NCBI GenBank assembly: GCA_023453665.1
Contig: JAEXTA010000226.1
Coordinates: 1 to 25,424, forward strand
Direction: 5' to 3'
Length of the DNA: 25,424 bases
From: Bacteroidota bacterium
Lineage (GTDB): Bacteria > Bacteroidota > Ignavibacteria > Ignavibacteriales > Ignavibacteriaceae
In this document: positions 21,701 to 25,424 of the stretch, piece after piece
Layout: each line of letters starts with the position of its first letter
How positions within the stretch are numbered: the stretch's first letter is position 1
Notes under the pieces: generated by a model
Seen by the model: only the letters and a program-made list of their open reading frames with translations
Database searches by the model: none
Told to the model about the DNA's origin: nothing
Position numbers and translations under genes: made by a program

Positions 21701-23788
21701 TAGTGATATGTTCAGAAGTTTATCCTTTTCAAGTACGCCTATCAGTTCAGAATTCGTTTGGAGCAATCTGTCTTTAACAAAACTGACATTTATCGTAAAA
21801 CCGGGCGCAAAACGGCTTGTTAATTTTTCTCTTACTTCAAAACTATTCCCGTCTGTTTTAATTTTTTTATATGAAATGATCCTGTCTGATTCAAATGTTA
21901 ATAACACTTCCTGATCTTCAAATGGCAGTATAACTAATGCTGTTAACGAATCTCCCTTTTCATAAGTCTCTTTGTCAGTGAGAATCCGGATACCATCGCT
22001 GGTTTCGGTTCTTGAATAGTAATATAAACTGCCCACATAAAATTCACCAGTTGAGATTATTTTTCTTCTCTGATCATCGAATGACACAACTTTATATTTA
22101 AAAAATCCGCTTTGTCCTCCTTTATAACTAAACACAACTTCTTTTGATCCTGATTCATCTGTCGAGGCATTTATTGTATCAGCAGCCATATATGATGTAT
22201 CTCCCCAGTTTCTGACAGCCTGAAATATGATCGAGAATGAGGTTTGGACAGGTTTATCGGAAAAATCCAAAGTGTTTACTTTTATCTTTACATCTTCGTC
22301 ATGATAATAAAAATATTTTGTGGAAGAACTCGATATTGTAAACGATCCTCTTGTAATGATAGCGTGTCCGGTACCCAAAATAAATCTTCGTGATGCATCA
22401 GTGACTTCCGCATAAATCGTATATAGATAATCTGATGTACTGTCAGAGTCTACCTTGTATGAAAAATTCAATTTACCATCACTGTCTAGTTCGCCTTCAG
22501 TTTCGTATATCATTTCTTTCCTGCTATAGCTGTAAAAACTTTTTGAGTAACCATAATAAAACCAGGCAATTGAACTTTTATGCCACCATGGTCTCCAATA
22601 ATGCTGTTTATAAATTTTTACTTTTACAGTTGCATTTTTAACTGGTGATCCGAAATAATAGTCCGCACTTACTTCAGCATGAATTGTATCGCCATCCGAG
22701 TAATTTATTGAATCAGTTGTGACAGTCACTTTATATTCCGGCTTTTTAAATTCGTCAACCTCAAATGATCCATAATATTCAGAGCCATTACAGATAAGCT
22801 TGATTATATAGTGACCCGGTTTTGCCTTTTCATCAAGTTTGAAAAAACCTGATAAGGTACCATATTCATTTGTCACAGCAGAGCTAGAATAGATTTCTTT
22901 ATTATTTTCATCTCTGACGGAAATACCAAACTCCATACCCGATGCAGGGAAATAACCATCATAAGTTTTCTCTCGAAAAATTGCTTTAAAATTTACCGTT
23001 TGACCAGGACGATGAACCGGCTGACTGGTATAAATGTAAGAGGTTAGATTTTCTTTGGGTGAATAATCAAAATAGCGGCTGTAATAAAGTTCACTAAGTA
23101 TAACCTCATCTTTATAAAATGCTCTTATTTCCAAACTGGATGTAAGAGTATCATTCAAACCCGACAGATCTTTATAAAATAATCCGTCTTCGTCAGATTT
23201 ACCTTTGCTCCAGACAATGTCATCGATATACAATTCAAACTCAGCATCTCTAATGAATTCACCGGTCTTTGCGTTTGCAAGAAATGCTAATATTTCATTT
23301 GATCTTCTCTTATAAATCATGATATGGTTTGTAACTACTACCGGACAATAGGCAACGTAACTTCCTCTCATCACCTGAACAATATATATTCCCGGATCAT
23401 CAACTCTTCCAATGTTCAGAATGGTTGTTTCGCGATTGAGGTCTCTCACATTTTTGTCGTGATGTTCCCGTATCAACTCAGTATAGTCTAACAGTAGAGT
23501 GCTGTCCTCTGTTATAACATCAAAATGCCGGGAATAATAATCCTCATTCTTTTTTTCTCCCCAGAACTTAACAGGATCTTTCACCTTTAAGAGTTTGAAG
23601 GAAAACTTATATTTATTTTTTTCGCCGACGTAAAGATTAATATTTACATCACTACCCGGAGCGAAGGTTGAGTTGTTAAACAGGTAAAAGTAATTCCGGT
23701 CGTGTTGCCAGGACGATCCGCTAATGAAAAAAGATGATAGTATCAGGATTGATATTAGAATGGAATTGTTGAACTGAACTGCCTTCAT
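18749..23788 (-). CDS. Large thioester-type alpha-2-macroglobulin with embedded carboxypeptidase-regulatory/TonB-plug-like segment
   Basis: About 1,679 residues (numbering below is from the in-frame ATG at 23803; I chose ATG 23788 because GGGAG precedes it and the predicted promoter start would leave 23803 almost no leader). Signal peptide with no lipobox Cys. MG2-type domains lie around 240-350 (YIYTSQPVHRPGQTVNFKAI, HYIIKL). An MG6-like start at about 733-742 is SLGIIDESIY. Residues about 808-945 hold a regulatory/plug-like segment. Then VRSNFVDALIWKAHIVTDNN and IPDNLTTWRTTVRG (MG7/A2M domain), the thioester motif GCVEQ (Cys1189, Gln1192), and a helical thioester domain (GGWGWW, 1241-1246). 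A C-terminal receptor-like beta domain completes it. It should trap proteases covalently in the periplasm or at the surface. Bacterial relatives are usually lipoproteins paired with PBP1C; neither is seen here. Confidence 0.92.
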   Translation of the reverse strand: MKAVQFNNSILISILILSSFFISGSSWQHDRNYFYLFNNSTFAPGSDVNINLYVGEKNKYKFSFKLLKVKDPVKFWGEKKNEDYYSRHFDVITEDSTLLLDYTELIREHHDKNVRDLNRETTILNIGRVDDPGIYIVQVMRGSYVAYCPVVVTNHIMIYKRRSNEILAFLANAKTGEFIRDAEFELYIDDIVWSKGKSDEDGLFYKDLSGLNDTLTSSLEIRAFYKDEVILSELYYSRYFDYSPKENLTSYIYTSQPVHRPGQTVNFKAIFREKTYDGYFPASGMEFGISVRDENNKEIYSSSAVTNEYGTLSGFFKLDEKAKPGHYIIKLICNGSEYYGSFEVDEFKKPEYKVTVTTDSINYSDGDTIHAEVSADYYFGSPVKNATVKVKIYKQHYWRPWWHKSSIAWFYYGYSKSFYSYSRKEMIYETEGELDSDGKLNFSYKVDSDSTSDYLYTIYAEVTDASRRFILGTGHAIITRGSFTISSSSTKYFYYHDEDVKIKVNTLDFSDKPVQTSFSIIFQAVRNWGDTSYMAADTINASTDESGSKEVVFSYKGGQSGFFKYKVVSFDDQRRKIISTGEFYVGSLYYYSRTETSDGIRILTDKETYEKGDSLTALVILPFEDQEVLLTFESDRIISYKKIKTDGNSFEVREKLTSRFAPGFTINVSFVKDRLLQTNSELIGVLEKDKLLNISLTPSQKIFKPGDTAEYNVDVRDQKGNPVKDTELSLGIIDESIYSIEEDITKPIEINFYSSRYSYIPIFNSLNIRNTNSICRKIGHNERHYFNTSYKEDAGDSKFIRNDGELFGKVKFENPTKKLTDIFVLLHGLKKNYSGKVDSLGNYHIGDIREGRYKVLIGKLGGGQVELNSLFIRDKIKLDLKLEKIHISTLETITVFGKKELINKNITNSNSISLISSDEISVLPVRGINNVESVQSGVVDEEYKTPDVRSNFVDALIWKAHIVTDNNGKAKVNFKIPDNLTTWRTTVRGITKLTEVGQKTDKFISRKDLLVRMETPRFFRQDDVLIISTNVHNYLSSSKKTKIEFESDKLTILGSKINSEGYENSEFIRTKFYEVEIPANSELRIDWKIVVDYPIGDAKLKVTALTNEESDAMEVSIPILPNGIKQFESLTAEYHKLEVSDTLSFYVPENTDLRSSVFSFTVNPSLAGTILKSLDELAGYPYGCVEQTMSRFLPSLVVANTYKEFNVQLNSYTINNLPAYVSAGLKRLYSMQHSDGGWGWWSNDISNPHMTSYVVYGLSLARQIGYAVDDNVYNRSVDLLKKQISVSGKSMDIVTSSYSLFVLSTALKDQNYDTLIYINKIDSLLLRNPDSYSYSLLALALVNMNQLPKAKSVIQKLKAKATGVNSLVNWEKNNSLYSWQYDGVQTTAFAVKAILNTEGNSQLTSRAIKWLLKRRQGFSWRSTQETAVVLFALTDYLKITKELEVDFSVKVFVNDKEIATKKFTAGDIYSEAITFDLSDKDLQTGKNIIRIEKSGNGSLYFSGNLEYYSSARINKHNESGISISREYFILEPKQLEDKIIYTKNKFEGFAVTGQDIFVKTTVQSTLTNMQYFIVEDMLPSGFEVVKDNGRYEIENESEYSGNQYYYSWRWFYADRDYHDEKVAFFVTNGKNIMEFTYIMKAQIPGDYSVMPSQGYLMYYPEIGGNSDVKKITVLDEKKN

Positions 23789-23813
23789 TTTTGTCTCCCG
23801 CATTTAGACTATA

Positions 23814-23847
23814 CAAAATTACCCAATAAATTTATTAATAACACAAG
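23814..23847 (-). promoter_or_regulatory. Candidate promoter of the alpha-2-macroglobulin gene
   Basis: On the minus strand CTTG (23844-23847), 22 bp, then TAATTTTG (23814-23821) fits the Bacteroidota consensus apart from one base. Predicted start near 23810, 22 nt before the ATG at 23788. Confidence 0.45.
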
Positions 23848-23848
23848 G

Positions 23849-23865
23849 AACGATTGCTAATCGTT
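23849..23865. promoter_or_regulatory. Palindrome in the divergent alpha-2-macroglobulin/GT2 spacer
   Basis: AACGATT-gct-AATCGTT, a perfect 7-bp inverted repeat directly upstream of the predicted -33 element of the alpha-2-macroglobulin promoter. A looser one (ATAACG-AAAAG near 23906 with CTTTTCCCGTTAT ending near 23958) lies nearer the GT2 gene. The first is placed like an activator site. Confidence 0.35.
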
Positions 23866-24017
23866 AGTTAATAATGTGTTCAAAACATATATTTCAATAA
23901 CTGATATAACGAAAAGGAATTTTTACTAATGTTTCAAACCCTTAACTTTTCCCGTTATGATTTTACCCGCATCTAATTTATTTTGAACTTCAAATCACTA
24001 ACATTTATTCATCAATA

Positions 24018-24929
24018 ATGCCTTTATTCAGCATACTTATTCCTGTTTACAACAGGGGAAAATTAATTACCGAAACTATCGACTCGGTGTTGAATCAATC
24101 TTATAATGATTTTGAGATCATTGTTGTTGATGACGGATCATCCGATGATTCCCTTGAAGTGCTTAAAGGATACGGCGATAAAATAGTTCTGCTTCAGCAA
24201 AAAAATTCGGGTCCCGAAGTTGCCCGCAATCTTGCTGCTGCAAATGCTAAAGGTGAATATTTTGTTTTTTTAGACAGCGATGATCTTTTACTTGAGTGGG
24301 CACTTGAGACTTATGCTAAAATAATTTCTAAGTTCGATCAGCCTGCTCTTGTGCTAGGTAAATTATTTGCATACAGGAATGAAAATGAATTGTTATCATT
24401 AAGCAAAATCAAGACTCCAATTGAAGTTGTTGTGTATGATGACTATCTGAAAAAAGACAGGAAGAACTGGAGTTCAAGCAGTATAATCGTTGTCAAGAAA
24501 AAAGTTTTTTTTGATGCCGGCGGTTTAAGGAACAGCACCCCAAATACTTTTCACATTGATGACCACAATTTTTTGATGCGTACATGTAATTATGGACCAA
24601 TGATTCTTGTTGAACATCCTTTTACAGTACTTTACCGTTTGCACGGAACAAACTCTATTCATAATCTCCAGTTGATTATCAACGGAGTTCAAAGATTAAA
24701 GTCAGCAGAAATAAATGGTGAGTACCCGGGAGGCTCTTCACGAAAGTTTGAAAGAATGGCTTCCATCGGCGGACCTTTTTTCGGTTGGGCATTAACAATG
24801 TTAAATAATAATCACTACCTGCTTGCTGCGGAACTTTTCTTTTCAGGTTTACCAATGATTATTGCGAACATACTTCGAAAAATTAATTTAAAGATTAGTG
24901 GCGTTAAACAATCAATTACTATTGAATAA
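24018..24929 (+). CDS. Family 2 glycosyltransferase
   Basis: A 303-residue GT-A fold glycosyltransferase. It starts FSILIPVYNRGKLITETIDS, with nucleotide-sugar binding Asp residues in IIVVDDGSSDDS, the GPEVARNLAAANAKGEYFVF helix, and the DSDD metal-binding motif (FLDSDDLLLEWAL). HIDDHNFLMRTCNYGP further on is the usual position of the catalytic acid in GT2 (E/D-D). The C-terminal part has a hydrophobic segment (LLAAELFFSGLPMIIANILR) that may sit on the inner membrane. It adds a sugar to a lipid-linked, polysaccharide or protein acceptor; donor and acceptor are not readable. No clear Shine-Dalgarno. RecQ follows after 8 nt, probably on the same transcript. Confidence 0.92.
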   Translation: MPLFSILIPVYNRGKLITETIDSVLNQSYNDFEIIVVDDGSSDDSLEVLKGYGDKIVLLQQKNSGPEVARNLAAANAKGEYFVFLDSDDLLLEWALETYAKIISKFDQPALVLGKLFAYRNENELLSLSKIKTPIEVVVYDDYLKKDRKNWSSSSIIVVKKKVFFDAGGLRNSTPNTFHIDDHNFLMRTCNYGPMILVEHPFTVLYRLHGTNSIHNLQLIINGVQRLKSAEINGEYPGGSSRKFERMASIGGPFFGWALTMLNNNHYLLAAELFFSGLPMIIANILRKINLKISGVKQSITIE

Positions 24930-24937
24930 CATTTTCT

Positions 24938-25424
24938 ATGTCAGATCAACTTTCAACTCTTAAAAAATATTTCGGTTATGATTCTTTCAGAGGCGTGCAG
25001 GAGAAAGTAATTAACCGGATTGTTAATGAAAAAAAACATTCGCTTGTACTAATGCCTACCGGCAGCGGCAAATCTCTATGTTACCAGGTTCCCGCATTAA
25101 TGTTTGAAGGCGGAACAATTGTTATAAGCCCGTTAATTGCTCTTATGCAGGACCAGGTTGATGCACTCCGCAAAAAAAATATTCCCGCTGCATTTATCAA
25201 TTCAACTTTATCTGCGGATGATAGAGAATCACGGCTTAAAGATTTTCTGAATGATAAACTGAAACTGCTTTATGTAACTCCCGAAAGATTTCGTAAAAAA
25301 GATTTTGCCGGACGAATCAGTAAAAAGAAAATCTCTCTGCTTGCTGTTGATGAAGCACATTGTATTTCTGAGTGGGGACATGATTTTCGTCCTGATTATT
25401 CACGTATCGGGGAGTTCCGTGAAC
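24938..25424 (+). CDS. recQ: RecQ-family ATP-dependent DNA helicase, N-terminal part
   Basis: The ATG at 24938 opens a frame that runs off the right edge after 162 codons. It starts MSDQLSTLKKYFGYDSFRGV then Q (motif 0, with FR..Q), Walker A MPTGSGKSLCYQVPAL (motif I), VISPLIALMQDQV (motif Ia), LYVTPERF, and Walker B AVDEAHCISEWGHDFRPDY (motif II plus the RecQ aromatic-rich loop). These define superfamily-2 RecQ helicases, which unwind DNA 3' to 5' in recombination and fork repair. The rest (motifs III-VI, zinc-binding and HRDC domains) is outside the window, so full length cannot be judged. It starts 8 nt after the GT2 stop, an unusual but likely operon partner. Confidence 0.96.
   Translation, partial: MSDQLSTLKKYFGYDSFRGVQEKVINRIVNEKKHSLVLMPTGSGKSLCYQVPALMFEGGTIVISPLIALMQDQVDALRKKNIPAAFINSTLSADDRESRLKDFLNDKLKLLYVTPERFRKKDFAGRISKKKISLLAVDEAHCISEWGHDFRPDYSRIGEFRE

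Overview
The window looks like chromosomal DNA from a low-GC member of the Bacteroidota/Chlorobi side of the tree, most likely an Ignavibacteria-type organism. Two secreted proteins end in a type IX secretion (T9SS) C-terminal sorting domain with the NYPNPFNP signature. Several intergenic regions carry the Bacteroidota-type promoter (TTTG, 17-23 bp, TAnnTTTG), with an exact match in front of the tRNA gene. The lineage call rests on family knowledge; no marker gene for it lies in the window.

Layout. 1-422 (minus): start of an EamA/DMT transporter. 700-1487: a short lipoprotein and a small helical protein of unknown function. 1610-3899: an overlapping ECF sigma factor / zinc-finger FecR-type anti-sigma factor / membrane-anchored intradiol-dioxygenase-like operon. 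4013-6862: a T9SS-exported Asp-box beta-propeller. 6938-12131: a co-oriented run of small cytoplasmic or membrane proteins (cupin, aquaporin Z, DUF3788, pirin, three-domain Ada, DHFR-like reductase, SRPBCC protein, DUF1801 protein) ending at a bidirectional terminator. 12183-14216 (minus): a T9SS-exported GH5-CBM6 glycosidase. 14386-14691 (minus): a SemiSWEET sugar transporter. 14790-14862: tRNA-Lys(CTT), followed by a frameshifted tyrosine-recombinase remnant and a hipBA toxin-antitoxin operon (minus), which together look like a decayed tRNA-integrated island. 17229-18630 (minus): two tandem paralogous exported proteins, probably outer-membrane barrels. 18749-23788 (minus): a very large thioester-type alpha-2-macroglobulin. 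24018-24929: a GT2 glycosyltransferase. 24938 to the end: the N-terminus of RecQ.

How the parts work together. The envelope and secretion theme is strong: T9SS cargo, GH5 glycan hydrolysis beside a SemiSWEET sugar carrier, the alpha-2-macroglobulin and the paired barrels. The most unusual items are: (i) a carboxypeptidase-regulatory plus TonB-plug-like segment sitting where the alpha-2-macroglobulin bait region should be; (ii) the integrase remnant at tRNA-Lys with hipBA and a tRNA-like scrap on its far side; (iii) two opposed, nearly identical operators bracketing the hipBA promoter; (iv) tandem paralogs whose 5' ends are almost identical while their bodies have diverged; (v) a palindromic DNA element read in frame inside the GH5 sorting domain. 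I saw no CRISPR array, intact insertion sequence or rRNA.
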